Counted from the stretch's first letter, positions 17,558 through 25,985 are shown. The stretch is 32,756 bases of DNA from an uncultured Pseudomonadota bacterium (GCA_903895005.1 CAITSH010000356.1:1-32756), one strand, 5' to 3'. Numbers and translations are program-made. Notes: a model not told the origin generated them from the letters alone.

Positions 17558-17579
17558 TTAATGACCGATCGGTCATTAA
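17558..17579. promoter_or_regulatory. 22-bp perfect palindrome, probable TetR operator
   Basis: Two 11-base arms TTAATGACCGA and its exact complement meet without a spacer. The GACCGATCGGTC core is of the kind bound by many TetR/AcrR regulators. It lies 24 bases upstream of the tetR start codon and touches the -10 element, which fits autorepression. Confidence 0.8.
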
Positions 17580-17606
17580 TATGAATCAGCGGTCGATGAA
17601 TGTCAA
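17578..17606 (-). promoter_or_regulatory. Promoter of the tetR operon
   Basis: On the minus strand a consensus -35 TTGACA (17606-17601) is followed after 17 bases by CATATT (17583-17578, four of six matches). The predicted start of transcription falls inside the palindrome, giving a leader of roughly 38 bases before the TTG start. It sits in the 80-base gap behind the flavoprotein gene. Confidence 0.65.
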
Positions 17607-17613
17607 TGTGGAT

Positions 17614-19035
17614 TCAATCGGATTGGGGCGCCTTGCTCGCGCACTCAACAAGCCGCGCGGCATGTTGTCCGGCGAGGCGGCCTTGTGCGACCGCGGTGAG
17701 CAAACCGTTTCCCGACAAGTAACCCCAGACCGCGTTTCCGGAAACGCCTCTGGCAGCACCGCCGGCGGCAAACAAATTGGGCAAGGGTGCTCCTGACGCC
17801 AGCAGTACGCGGCATTCTGGATTGATCTCCAGCCCACCCTGCGTATGAAACAAAGCACCGGTGACCTTGATTGCAAAGTACGGTGGTGTGAGCGCCTGCT
17901 CAAGCCGAAACGACCGCGCATACTCGTCTGTAAGGCTCCGCTCACAGAGGGTGTTGACATCGGTCAAGGTCCTTTCGAGGGTACTCACCGGCACATCAAT
18001 TTGCGTGGCGAGGCTGCGGATCGAATCGGCGCATTTCACCGCCCCGGCCGCCTCTGCTTGGAGGTAGTCGGGGAAGCTCAGGCCCAGGGCATGCAAGCGT
18101 TGATCAAAAACAACCCACGCAAACCGACCGGGTTGGGCGAGCACCTGAACGGCGGCTTCAGAATAGCCCTCATGTTCATTCCAGAAACGTTCACCCATTG
18201 CGTTGACCTGTACGCCCCCCTCCATGATCAGCGCCCAGGTGATCAGCGCACCGTGCGGCGTCGCGAACGAACCGTGCCCCTGGTATGCGCCCATATCCGC
18301 GAGTCGGGCACCCAGCGCCTCGCCCCAGCGAACGGCATCCCCTTGGTTGCCTGCGTGTCCGGCATATTCGGCTTGGGCAATGTCAGGCAGGTAGCGGCGG
18401 ACCATTTCGCGATTGCCGCCAAAGCCGTTGCAGGCGAGGATCAGCGCATCACAGCCGATGTCTTCAGTGCTGCCATCGGGGCGGATGATGCGTGCCCCGG
18501 TGATACGCCCGTTTGCTGTTGCAAATAAATCTCTGACCGGGGCATTGCAAAGCAAATCGATGTCCGCGCGCCGCGCCGCTTCGAGCAGTCTGCCCATCAG
18601 CCCCGACCCGGTCTTTTCGGGTACCGCATGCATTCTTGCAACACCGTGGCCGGGATACAGAAACCCTTGCAGCAATTCAAAGGGAATGTCGTGCGCGTCG
18701 GCGAGCCATTCTAGTGTCGGCCCGGATACGGCGCACACAGCCCGAACCATGCCATGGTCGGCGCCGTGGTGATTCTTTGCCTGGATATCCGCGCTCATGG
18801 ACTTAATCGAATCGGCGATCCCGGCGGCGTGTTGCCAGCGTGTCCCGCAGGCGGGGATGAATCCGGAGGAGAGGGCTGTTGAACCGCTGGGAAGCGCGTC
18901 GCGTTCCAGCACCACGCAATCCACCCCGGCATCCCGCAGCGTCAGCGCGGCGACCAGTCCCGCGGCACCGGCACCGATGATCGCGACCGGTACGTTTGCC
19001 TCAAAGTGTCCTGCCTGATCGACAATGACCGACAC
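17614..19035 (-). CDS. FAD-dependent oxidoreductase, fumarate reductase/KSTD flavoprotein superfamily
   Basis: A 473-residue FAD_binding_2 protein. The dinucleotide fold PVAIIGAGAAGLVAALTLRD is at residues 16-35. EMVRRYL and GNQGDAVRWGEALGARLADMG, MEGGVQVNAMGERFWNE, GALFHTQGGLEINPECRVL and LPNLFAAGGAARGVSGNAVWGYL follow the order seen in fumarate reductase, urocanate reductase and 3-ketosteroid dehydrogenase relatives. It should add or remove hydrogens next to a carbonyl or carboxylate; direction and substrate are not determinable. No signal peptide or heme motif, so probably cytosolic. GTG start with AAGGGT upstream. It follows the amidohydrolase gene by 18 bases in the same direction, so both probably act on one compound. 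Confidence 0.85.
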   Translation of the reverse strand: MSVIVDQAGHFEANVPVAIIGAGAAGLVAALTLRDAGVDCVVLERDALPSGSTALSSGFIPACGTRWQHAAGIADSIKSMSADIQAKNHHGADHGMVRAVCAVSGPTLEWLADAHDIPFELLQGFLYPGHGVARMHAVPEKTGSGLMGRLLEAARRADIDLLCNAPVRDLFATANGRITGARIIRPDGSTEDIGCDALILACNGFGGNREMVRRYLPDIAQAEYAGHAGNQGDAVRWGEALGARLADMGAYQGHGSFATPHGALITWALIMEGGVQVNAMGERFWNEHEGYSEAAVQVLAQPGRFAWVVFDQRLHALGLSFPDYLQAEAAGAVKCADSIRSLATQIDVPVSTLERTLTDVNTLCERSLTDEYARSFRLEQALTPPYFAIKVTGALFHTQGGLEINPECRVLLASGAPLPNLFAAGGAARGVSGNAVWGYLSGNGLLTAVAQGRLAGQHAARLVECASKAPQSD

Positions 19036-19053
19036 GACCCTTACCCTTGCGCG

Positions 19054-20526
19054 TTATCGCATCAGGGGGCGGCGCAGGTACTGTCCGCGGGCTGGGCCGA
19101 CGATGTTGCCCGCGTCGAACACGGTTTGGCCGCGCAGCATGGTGGTTTTGACGCTGGCGCCGATTTCAATCCCCTCAAACGGCGTGTAACCCTGCTTGGA
19201 CAGCGAATCGGCCGCGCGCACGGTAAAGCTCTCGTGCGGGTCAACGAGGACAAGGTCGGCGTCATAGCCCACCGCGATGTCGCCCTTGTTAAGCAGGCCG
19301 TAGCGCTTGGCCGGGTTCCAGGACAGCAATTCGGCCATGTGGTTGTAGGACATGCCGCGCTTGGAGCCTTCGCTGACGATGGAGGGCAACAGGTACTCGG
19401 TCCCGCCGAAGCCGGACTTAGCCAGCCAGATATTTTTCGGAAACTTGGCCGACCATTTCTGCTCGGCCGAGCAGCAGGCGTGGTCGCTGACAATCCAATC
19501 GACATTGCGATTGAGTACGGCTTCCCACAGGGCTTCCACGTCCGGACGCGGGCGGATGGGTGGGTTGACCTTTGCCTGCACAGCGCACTCGCAATCGACG
19601 TCGAGCATCAAATGCCCGACCGTGACTTCACGCCTGAAATTGATATGCGGAAATACGGTCTGCATCATCATCGCAGCGTCGATGGCTTTTTTGGACGACA
19701 GGTGCAACAGGTTGATGTTGGGGCACTCCGTCTCGTTCGCCAGGTAGGACGCGATCCAGATCGCCAGTCCCTCGGAGTGCGGCGGGCGGGCGGCGCTGTA
19801 TGCGGCGAGTCCGTCGAGTTTGCTGTCGCGCTCGACGATCTTCGTATAGGCGTTGAGGATGTCGGCGAATTCGCAGTGCAGGCTGACGCTGATGTACTCG
19901 GCCAGATCAGGGTGGGCCTGTGTCATGCGAAAGGCCGAGCGCATGATGAACTCGAAGTGCGCCACGTCATAGCGCTCGTCCTTGCCTATCATCAGGAACT
20001 CGTTCTGCTTGTCCGACTGGCCGTGCAGGCCATAGCCGCCGTAGAACATGAAAATCTTGAACGACGGCACGCCCCAGTCGGTCAGCAGCGAATCCATCTC
20101 GTCGATGTGCGCCGACTCAATGGGGGCAAGGTGGTAACCGTAGTCAACCCAGAAATTTCCCTCGGAGAGCTTGAGCACCTCGGGCATGAACTTGCTGTAA
20201 GGGCCGCCCTTGTTGAGGTAGTACTGCCCGGTACGAAAGTAATTGAGGCTGGAGGTGACCCCGCCCATGGCCGCGGCCTTGCTTTCGGCGACGGCATCCT
20301 GCGCCAGCGGCTGGTAGATGCCGATGTGCATGTGCGCATCGACGCAACCGGGAAAGCCCAGCAGGTTTTTGCCGTCGATGACCTCTTTCGCCTCTTCGGC
20401 GCGGATTTCAGGGGCGAGGCGGGCAAACTTGCCGTCCTTGATGCCGATGTCCAGAAGATCGACCGAGTTCTTGTTCGGCCGTACAACGCGCACATTTTTT
20501 ACGAGCGTATCGAGGGAGGGGGTCAT
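19054..20526 (-). CDS. Metal-dependent cyclic amidohydrolase (dihydropyrimidinase/hydantoinase family)
   Basis: A 490-residue amidohydrolase-superfamily enzyme that should open a cyclic amide or imide ring. All metal-site residues of D-hydantoinase have counterparts: HMH (His65, His67) in GCVDAHMHIG, Lys157 in PSFKIFMFYGG (the carbamylated lysine), His217 in SVSLHCEF, His275 in NLLHLSSKKA and Asp348 in IVSDHACC. Terminal beta-sandwich parts bracket the barrel (VDLLDIGIKDGKFARLAP; GYDADLVLVDP). Compared with common hydantoinases there is an extra stretch after the lysine (YGLHGQSDKQNEFLMIG). A strong AAGGAAA precedes the ATG. It shares direction with the upstream receptor gene and the downstream flavoprotein gene. 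Exact ring substrate unknown. Confidence 0.88.
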   Translation of the reverse strand: MTPSLDTLVKNVRVVRPNKNSVDLLDIGIKDGKFARLAPEIRAEEAKEVIDGKNLLGFPGCVDAHMHIGIYQPLAQDAVAESKAAAMGGVTSSLNYFRTGQYYLNKGGPYSKFMPEVLKLSEGNFWVDYGYHLAPIESAHIDEMDSLLTDWGVPSFKIFMFYGGYGLHGQSDKQNEFLMIGKDERYDVAHFEFIMRSAFRMTQAHPDLAEYISVSLHCEFADILNAYTKIVERDSKLDGLAAYSAARPPHSEGLAIWIASYLANETECPNINLLHLSSKKAIDAAMMMQTVFPHINFRREVTVGHLMLDVDCECAVQAKVNPPIRPRPDVEALWEAVLNRNVDWIVSDHACCSAEQKWSAKFPKNIWLAKSGFGGTEYLLPSIVSEGSKRGMSYNHMAELLSWNPAKRYGLLNKGDIAVGYDADLVLVDPHESFTVRAADSLSKQGYTPFEGIEIGASVKTTMLRGQTVFDAGNIVGPARGQYLRRPLMR

Positions 20527-20591
20527 GGTTTTTCCTTGGTCTATGCTTGAATCGTTCTTGATGCGTCTAGCGTATGTCTGGCAGCGTGAGT

Positions 20592-21593
20592 CTAACCTTC
20601 TGCACTCACGCCGGCTGCCTTGACCACCGGCGCCCAGCGCTGAATGTCCTGCGCGATAAATTCGGAATAGTCGGCGCGACCGCGGCCCGAGAGCGTCATG
20701 CCGAGATCGGAAAATCGCGCCTGCACTTCTGCGAGCGCGACGATTTTCTGCACTTCGGATTCAATGCGCTCAAGCACGTCACGCGGCGTCCTCGCCGGCG
20801 CCGACAGGCCGAACCAGGCTGAGCCCGTGACACCCGCAACGATTTCGTTGATTGTCGGCACATCGGGAAAGTTCGGCAGGCGTTGCGCAGCGGAGATCGC
20901 CAACAGGCGCAGCTTGCCCGATTTCACGTACGGCGTGGATGCGGGGAGGCCGTCGAATATGGCGTCGATCTGCCCGGCCATGAGATCGGTGATCGCCGGC
21001 CCCGTTCCCTTGTAGGGTACGTGTTGCATGTCGATGCCGGCGCGCTGCTTCATCATCTCTCCGGTGAGGTGCCCGGCAGAGCCCACTGCGGCCGAGGCAA
21101 ATGTCATTGCGCCGGGCTTTGACCTCGCCAAGGCGATGAACTCCTGCAACGTCTTTGCGGGGTGGTTGGCGTTGACCAGAAAGCCGTTGGCAAAGGAACT
21201 GATCATCACCACGTGCTCAAAATCAGCGCGCGGCTTGAAATCAATTTTGGTGTAGACCAGCGGCCCCGTTGCGATCGAGGCATTGTTGGAAAGCAGCAGC
21301 GTGTAACCGTCCGGTGCGGCTTTGGCGACGAAGCTTGCGCCTATCGTGCCTGAGGCGCCCGGCTTGTTCTCTATGAGTACCGGCTGGCGCAGCGCATCGG
21401 AAAGGCGCGGGGCAATGAGGCGTGCAATCACATCGCCGCCGCCGCTCGGGGCGAACGGCACCACCAGCCTGACTGGTTTGGCGGGCCAGACGGATTGTCC
21501 GGATGCGATTGAGGGCGCGAGGCCTTCGATCGCGCCAAGAGCCGCGGCAGCAAGACCGGCCGTGCCCGATTTCAGGAAGTTTCGTCTATGCAA
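20592..21593 (-). CDS. Bug/TctC-family periplasmic solute receptor with Tat-type signal
   Basis: A 333-residue extracytoplasmic binding protein of the Bug (tripartite tricarboxylate transporter receptor) family. The N-terminus HRRNFLKSGTAGLAAAALG matches a twin-arginine signal (RRNFLK). Family landmarks are WPAKPVRLVVPFAPSGGGD, ENKPGASGTIGA, AAPDGYTLL, HVPYKGTGPAITDLMAGQID and FPDVPTINE. Such proteins bind small carboxylates. No TctA/TctB membrane genes lie in the window, so it is an orphan receptor. The start is TTG (21593); no other start exists before the upstream stop. It heads the leftward receptor-amidohydrolase-flavoprotein group and is divergent from the FAD monooxygenase gene. Confidence 0.92.
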   Translation of the reverse strand: MHRRNFLKSGTAGLAAAALGAIEGLAPSIASGQSVWPAKPVRLVVPFAPSGGGDVIARLIAPRLSDALRQPVLIENKPGASGTIGASFVAKAAPDGYTLLLSNNASIATGPLVYTKIDFKPRADFEHVVMISSFANGFLVNANHPAKTLQEFIALARSKPGAMTFASAAVGSAGHLTGEMMKQRAGIDMQHVPYKGTGPAITDLMAGQIDAIFDGLPASTPYVKSGKLRLLAISAAQRLPNFPDVPTINEIVAGVTGSAWFGLSAPARTPRDVLERIESEVQKIVALAEVQARFSDLGMTLSGRGRADYSEFIAQDIQRWAPVVKAAGVSAEG

Positions 21594-21651
21594 GGTGGAT
21601 CGAGCCGGAAGGTGATTTACGCGTTACGCGCGAGGAACAATCCTGTTGCCT

Positions 21652-21657
21652 TATACT
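21652..21657 (+). promoter_or_regulatory. Candidate -10 element for the FAD monooxygenase gene
   Basis: TATACT sits 55 bases before the ATG in the 118-base divergent spacer. No convincing -35 hexamer is found at the right distance, so an activator may be required or the call may be wrong. Confidence 0.25.
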
Positions 21658-21711
21658 AAATTCATTGCGCGTTAAAGCCAAGAAATTGCCAAGAAAAAAA
21701 TACGATCAACC

Positions 21712-22935
21712 ATGTCAGCCGCTACCAACACCAATTCAAAACCAGAAGCTTGCGTCCTTATCGCGGGCGGTGGCCCGGTCGGGCTGACGGCCGCACTTTG
21801 CCTTGCCGAGGCCGGCATTTCGGTGCAGTTATTTGAGGCCGAGGGCGACATTGTCGAAGACTTGCGTGCCTCGACCTTTCATCCGCCCACGCTGGACATG
21901 CTCGAGCCCATGGGCATCACCGCCGAACTCATTGCCGACGGCTTGATCTGCCCGACCTGGCAGGTGCGCATGCACCCGTCTGGCGACAAGGCTGAGTTCG
22001 ACCTCTCCGTTCTCTCCGGCGACACCGCGCATCCCTACCGCTTGCAGTGCGAGCAGTGGAAGCTGTCGCGTGCCCTGCTCCGGCGCCTGCAAAAGCATCC
22101 CCTTGCCAGCCTGCATTTCAACGCCCGCGTCAGTGGTGTGCAGCAGGATGGCGATGGCGTCAGCGTCACCATTGAGCGTGACGGGGCGACCGAGCGTGTG
22201 CGCGGTCGCTATCTCATTGGCGCGGACGGCGCGCGCAGTGCGGTGCGCCAGGCGCTGGGCATTGCCTTCGAGGGCGAGACTTACCCCGAAACGACGATTC
22301 TTGCCACGACGCGCTTCGCCTTTCACGAGCACCTGCCCGGGCTTTCGAATGTCAGTTACTGCTGGCGCGAGGGCGCCGCTAACTTCAGCCTGTTACGCCT
22401 CTCGGACCTGTGGCGTGTCAGCATCTACCCACCCGAAGACAGGCCGGTGGAGGAATCGCTTGAGTCGCCCGCAATCGAGGCGGCGTTGCAGGCCATCGTG
22501 CCGCGCAGCCAGCCCTACGAGGTTCTGGAGCGCCGGCCCTATCGCGTGCATCAGCGCATCGCCGCACGCTACCGCGAGGGCCGGGTGTTTCTCGCCGGTG
22601 ATGCGGCCCACCTCAACAGTCCGTCGGGTGGCATGGGCATGAACGGCGGTGTGCACGATGCGTTCAATCTTGCAGACAAGATCACGCGCGTTTGGCGCGG
22701 TGATGACGAGGGTCTGCTCGACCGCTATGAGCGCCAGCGCCGCCCTGCCGCGCTTGATCAGATCATCGCCCAGGCCGACGCCAATCGGGCGCGCATGCGC
22801 GAGCGCGACACCAAGCGACGCAGTGAAATACTTTCTGGACTCAAGGCAATCATCGCGGACCGTGCGCGCCTGCACACCCATCTGTTGAAGACCTCGATGA
22901 TTACAGGACTGCGCCAGGCGGAACAAACGCCGTAG
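21712..22935 (+). CDS. FAD-dependent aromatic-type monooxygenase (PHBH fold, class A)
   Basis: A 407-residue flavoprotein hydroxylase using NAD(P)H and oxygen. The three class A motifs are present: GGGPVG (residues 19-24) in VLIAGGGPVGLTAALCLAEAG, GADGARSAVR (170-179), and FLAGDAAHLNSPSGGMGMNGG (from 293) binding FAD ribityl. The segment FHPPTLDMLEPMGI resembles MhpA/PheA-like hydroxylases. It should hydroxylate an activated aromatic or heteroaromatic ring. It is the only + strand gene between two leftward catabolic blocks, so it may have separate control. No signal peptide. The gene is followed at once by a hairpin. Confidence 0.87.
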   Translation: MSAATNTNSKPEACVLIAGGGPVGLTAALCLAEAGISVQLFEAEGDIVEDLRASTFHPPTLDMLEPMGITAELIADGLICPTWQVRMHPSGDKAEFDLSVLSGDTAHPYRLQCEQWKLSRALLRRLQKHPLASLHFNARVSGVQQDGDGVSVTIERDGATERVRGRYLIGADGARSAVRQALGIAFEGETYPETTILATTRFAFHEHLPGLSNVSYCWREGAANFSLLRLSDLWRVSIYPPEDRPVEESLESPAIEAALQAIVPRSQPYEVLERRPYRVHQRIAARYREGRVFLAGDAAHLNSPSGGMGMNGGVHDAFNLADKITRVWRGDDEGLLDRYERQRRPAALDQIIAQADANRARMRERDTKRRSEILSGLKAIIADRARLHTHLLKTSMITGLRQAEQTP

Positions 22936-22940
22936 CGGGG

Positions 22941-22986
22941 GCATATAGCTGGAAAGCCGCGCCAGACGGGCTTTTCCAGCTTATGC
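22941..22986 (+). terminator. Hairpin terminator after the FAD monooxygenase gene
   Basis: The arms GCATATAGCTGGAAAGCC and GGCTTTTCCAGCTTATGC pair with two one-base bulges, and the right arm is followed by CGGTATTTTTC. It begins six bases after the monooxygenase stop. It lies between convergent genes and its stem could also affect transcription from the MmgE/PrpD side, but there is no T tract in that direction. Confidence 0.65.
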
Positions 22987-23009
22987 CGGTATTTTTCTCC
23001 GCGCTGCGG

Positions 23010-24374
23010 TTACTGGAACAGCAGGTCCCACAGCGCCCGAAAGGGCGTGTCCCTTTCGCAACTGACCAGCGCCGAGGCAAAACCAAACGCCTGCCCGGCC
23101 GGAACGCTCGTCCCGGCGTAACGCATGAATTTTGCCGCAACCTCTTCCTGGCTTAGCGGCAGGTTTGGATCGCCCTTGATGGTGGTCACGCGTGCCTCGT
23201 GCTTGTCCTTGCCCGATTGCACGACCAGTTTGGCGCCCCGCCTTCCCGCGTTGCCCAGGACCGGATCGGTTTCCACCTGCACCAGCTGTTCCAGGCGTCG
23301 CAGTTCCGCATCTTCAAAGCGATCCTTGCGGTAAATGCCCGGGTCGATGCCGTTGTATCGCAGCCCCGCGGCTGCGCCAAACGACAGGCTGAATTGCGCC
23401 TGTATCGGGGTTTGCGGGTTGGTGTTGCCGCAGTAGGTGCGCGCCTCCTCATAGACCAGCAGGCGTATCGCGCTGATATCCGCGGTCTTACCCTCGAGCT
23501 CGCCGCGGATGATCAGCGCGGCTTCGGTGCCGTAGTGCACGTGGCGGACCGCGGCATGGGGCTTGAGGTAGGACTCCAGTATCAGGTGGCGGTCCGGTTC
23601 GATGAGGGTGGTTTCGTCCGCCGCGGCAAATCCGGCGGCGTAGTGCGGCAGCGCGTCCTCCGGCGCGGTAACGCCGCTACCGGCGCTGAACGCCGCCAAT
23701 TGCCCCAGCCAGGCACTGTGCGCGAGGTAAGTATTGCGCGCGTTGGCGCCGGCTCGGACCGGGAGATAAAGGCTGGTGCCAAGCTGGCAGGCTGCGGTGT
23801 TGATGGCCGTCATGGTCATGCCCTCGGGCAGCGCCAGCAGGCGCGCCATCCCGGCGGCGACGCCAAGCGCAGGCCAGTTGCCATCGACATGCATGCCCGG
23901 CCTGACGCGTAACCAGGCGCCGCAGCGCGCGCCGACTTCGTAGCCGGCGATCAGGCTGTCCAGTACGAGGCCCAGGCTTGCATCGCGTGCAATGGCCTGG
24001 GGCAGCAGTGCGGCAATGACCGGCACGCCGGGGCGACCGTGCGCGATGGCGAGGCCTTCGCAGGCTTCGTCCCAAGTGGCCGCCATAGCGCCGACAGCCG
24101 TAGCACCCATGGTCGAGAGCCTGCGTCCGCCGGGGAATGTGAACAGTCCCGACTCCAGGCTGCTGAATTCGGTTTCAAACGCGCTCACCTCCGGCGAACT
24201 GCGCGCTGCGAGCATGCAGCCGAGCGTATCGAGCAGCATCAGCCGCGCCTTGAGTTCGACCTCGTCCGGGCGTGTGTCAAAGAACGTATCGGATTCGCAA
24301 TAGCCGCTGACTAGCGCCCGCAAGCGCTCAAGGTGCTCGGACGACTGTTCTGCTCCGGAGCTTGCCGTGTTCAT
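23010..24374 (-). CDS. MmgE/PrpD family protein
   Basis: A 454-residue protein of the MmgE/PrpD family, which holds 2-methylcitrate dehydratase, cis-aconitate decarboxylase and iminodisuccinate epimerase. The all-helical N-domain carries WDEACEGLAIAHGRPGVPVI with His112 and GMHVDGNWPALGVAAGMARLL with His162, matching the two histidines seen in cis-aconitate decarboxylase. GYEVGARCGAWL and the C-terminal lid domain follow. The start is ATG 24374, overlapping the stop of the upstream gene by 4 bases; a longer frame to 24800 is rejected because it runs through that gene. It is the last gene of the large leftward operon and probably acts on a di- or tricarboxylate. Confidence 0.87.
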   Translation of the reverse strand: MNTASSGAEQSSEHLERLRALVSGYCESDTFFDTRPDEVELKARLMLLDTLGCMLAARSSPEVSAFETEFSSLESGLFTFPGGRRLSTMGATAVGAMAATWDEACEGLAIAHGRPGVPVIAALLPQAIARDASLGLVLDSLIAGYEVGARCGAWLRVRPGMHVDGNWPALGVAAGMARLLALPEGMTMTAINTAACQLGTSLYLPVRAGANARNTYLAHSAWLGQLAAFSAGSGVTAPEDALPHYAAGFAAADETTLIEPDRHLILESYLKPHAAVRHVHYGTEAALIIRGELEGKTADISAIRLLVYEEARTYCGNTNPQTPIQAQFSLSFGAAAGLRYNGIDPGIYRKDRFEDAELRRLEQLVQVETDPVLGNAGRRGAKLVVQSGKDKHEARVTTIKGDPNLPLSQEEVAAKFMRYAGTSVPAGQAFGFASALVSCERDTPFRALWDLLFQ

Positions 24375-25120
24375 GGTTTCGCTTTGGGAAGGGTTGCGGC
24401 GAGTGCGGGTGCGGCGGCGGCCATCGTGTCCGAAGCGGGGAGACCGAGCGAGCGCAGCAATTGCCAGGCGCCGCAAAGATTGGACGACAGGACAGGCACG
24501 CCAAAGCGCGCGCGCTTGGCAAGAATCGCCGGCAGCGTCAGCATGCCAGTGCCCGAGAGCAACACGGCGCTGCCGGTTGAGGGCTTCGCGCGTTGCAGTC
24601 CCTCCAGGACCTCCGCTGTTTCGAGCTCGTAGGCGCGGAATATCTCCCCGAGTTTTACGACTTGTTCGACGCGCAGCCCCGCTGCTTCCCAAAACGCGAC
24701 AGCGAGGTCGGTCAGCCAGTCCGGGTAGGGCGAGATGAGACACATCTTGTCGCAGCCGAGCGCGCCCAGCGATTCCAGGATTGCACGGCTGGCGGTCCAT
24801 ACCGGCTTGCCCGCAGCGGCGGTGAGTATGTCGCCGAGCGCGCGATCCCCCGCCGGCCCCATGGGATAGGTCGCACCGGTGGAGCCAAGGTATATGGCAT
24901 CGAGCCTGAGCGCCCCGAAGCTGGCGATGGTGGATTCATAGTGCGCGGCATAGGCCGCGTTGCGCTGCTGCAAATCGCCGGGCAGGACCGGGAGGCGCGT
25001 CGTGTACATCGCCACCCGCTCGGGTAACAGCGCGTGCAGCTCCGGCTCGACCGTCGGGTTCGCGGGCGGGGTGATGATACCGACCCGCGGCTGGGTGGCC
25101 TGGAGGAATCCGTCATTCAT
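24371..25120 (-). CDS. Asp/Glu racemase superfamily protein (maleate isomerase/arylmalonate decarboxylase-like) lacking catalytic cysteines
   Basis: A 249-residue protein related to maleate cis-trans isomerase and arylmalonate decarboxylase: PRVGIITPPANPTVEPEL at the front, DAIYLGSTGATYPMG at the first active-site loop, and AVLLSGTGMLTLPAILAK at the second. In maleate isomerase both loops carry a catalytic Cys; in arylmalonate decarboxylase only the second does. Here the positions are Ser80 and Gly190, checked in the DNA (TCC and GGC). The cysteines present (123, 127, 214 region) are elsewhere. The fold assignment is firm, but isomerase, racemase or Cys-dependent decarboxylase activity is doubtful. 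It overlaps the lyase gene by 8 bases and the MmgE/PrpD gene by 4. Confidence 0.8.
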   Translation of the reverse strand: MNDGFLQATQPRVGIITPPANPTVEPELHALLPERVAMYTTRLPVLPGDLQQRNAAYAAHYESTIASFGALRLDAIYLGSTGATYPMGPAGDRALGDILTAAAGKPVWTASRAILESLGALGCDKMCLISPYPDWLTDLAVAFWEAAGLRVEQVVKLGEIFRAYELETAEVLEGLQRAKPSTGSAVLLSGTGMLTLPAILAKRARFGVPVLSSNLCGAWQLLRSLGLPASDTMAAAAPALAATLPKAKP

Positions 25121-25985
25121 AGCGTTTGCCCAGCGCCAGCATGTCCGGTGTGCCGATGGTCTTGTTCAATTCGTCAAAGTCGAGCATGCGGTCGCGGTAG
25201 GGGGTGGTGGTGCCGCTGGCTTTGAGGCTGGCAAAGTAGTCCTTGAGACTATGCGCGAGGGCGCGTACCGTGCCGCCGGGGAATATGGCGATGCGATAAC
25301 CCAGACTTTCCAGTTCTGCGGCGGCGAGGATCGGGGTCTTGCCCCCCTCCACCATGTTGGCAAGCAGCGGTACGCGGCTGGCGAAACGGCCAAGGGCCTG
25401 TTTCATTTGCACGACGTCGCGAAGCGCTTCGATAAACAGCACATCGGCGCCGGCCTCAAGGTAATGCTCGGCCCGTTCAAGCGCCGGTTCCAGCCCTTCG
25501 ACAGCAACGGCATCGGTGCGGGCGATAATCAGTGTATCGCTGCTGGCACGTGCGTCGAGCGCAGCACGGATTTTGCCGGTCATTTCGCCGGTTGATACGA
25601 GGCTCTTGCCCTCGAGGTGGCCACAACGCTTGGGCAGGGTCTGGTCCTCGAGTTGCAGTGCGCTTGCGCCGGCACGTTCAAAGGTCTTTACAGTGCGAAC
25701 GACATTCAGCGCATTGCCAAAGCCGGTATCGGCATCGACGATCAGTGGCAGTGCGACACGCTCGCGAATATTTTCGATAACGTTGGCCACCTCGCTCACG
25801 CTGACCAGCCCGATGTCCGGCCGGCCGAGCCGGGTGTAGGCGATGCTTGCGCCCGAGAGGTAGGCCGTTTCAAATCCGGCCTGCTCAACGAGTAATGCGG
25901 AAAAAGCGTCGTAGACGCCGGGGGCGAGTACCAGGCCGGGTTCGGCGAGCCGTTGCCTGAGCGTCCTTGGTGTTTGGGGTGTCAC
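25113..25985 (-). CDS. Isocitrate lyase/PEP mutase-family C-C lyase
   Basis: A 290-residue (beta/alpha)8 enzyme of the group including 2-methylisocitrate lyase, 2,3-dimethylmalate lyase and oxaloacetate decarboxylase. Mg-binding VDADTGFG (Asp84, Asp86), QLEDQ (Glu113) and KRCGHLEGK with the catalytic acid Cys121 are all present, so lyase activity is expected. These enzymes split substituted malates to pyruvate (or glyoxylate) plus an acid. CGHLEGK is closer to the dimethylmalate lyase and oxaloacetate hydrolase type than to PrpB (CGHRPNK); this is from memory of the families. GTG start, overlapping the upstream small-subunit stop (GTGA). Confidence 0.87.
   Translation of the reverse strand: MTPQTPRTLRQRLAEPGLVLAPGVYDAFSALLVEQAGFETAYLSGASIAYTRLGRPDIGLVSVSEVANVIENIRERVALPLIVDADTGFGNALNVVRTVKTFERAGASALQLEDQTLPKRCGHLEGKSLVSTGEMTGKIRAALDARASSDTLIIARTDAVAVEGLEPALERAEHYLEAGADVLFIEALRDVVQMKQALGRFASRVPLLANMVEGGKTPILAAAELESLGYRIAIFPGGTVRALAHSLKDYFASLKASGTTTPYRDRMLDFDELNKTIGTPDMLALGKRYE

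Noticed and set aside
19006..20550. 514-codon open frame on the + strand
   Set aside because: It lies entirely antisense to the cyclic amidohydrolase gene, which has a full set of catalytic residues; the frame is open because of GC-rich codon bias and matches no family.
24375..24800. N-terminal extension of the MmgE/PrpD frame
   Set aside because: The extension is Arg/Pro-rich and runs through the racemase-like gene in another frame; family similarity starts after ATG 24374, which overlaps the upstream stop as ATGA.
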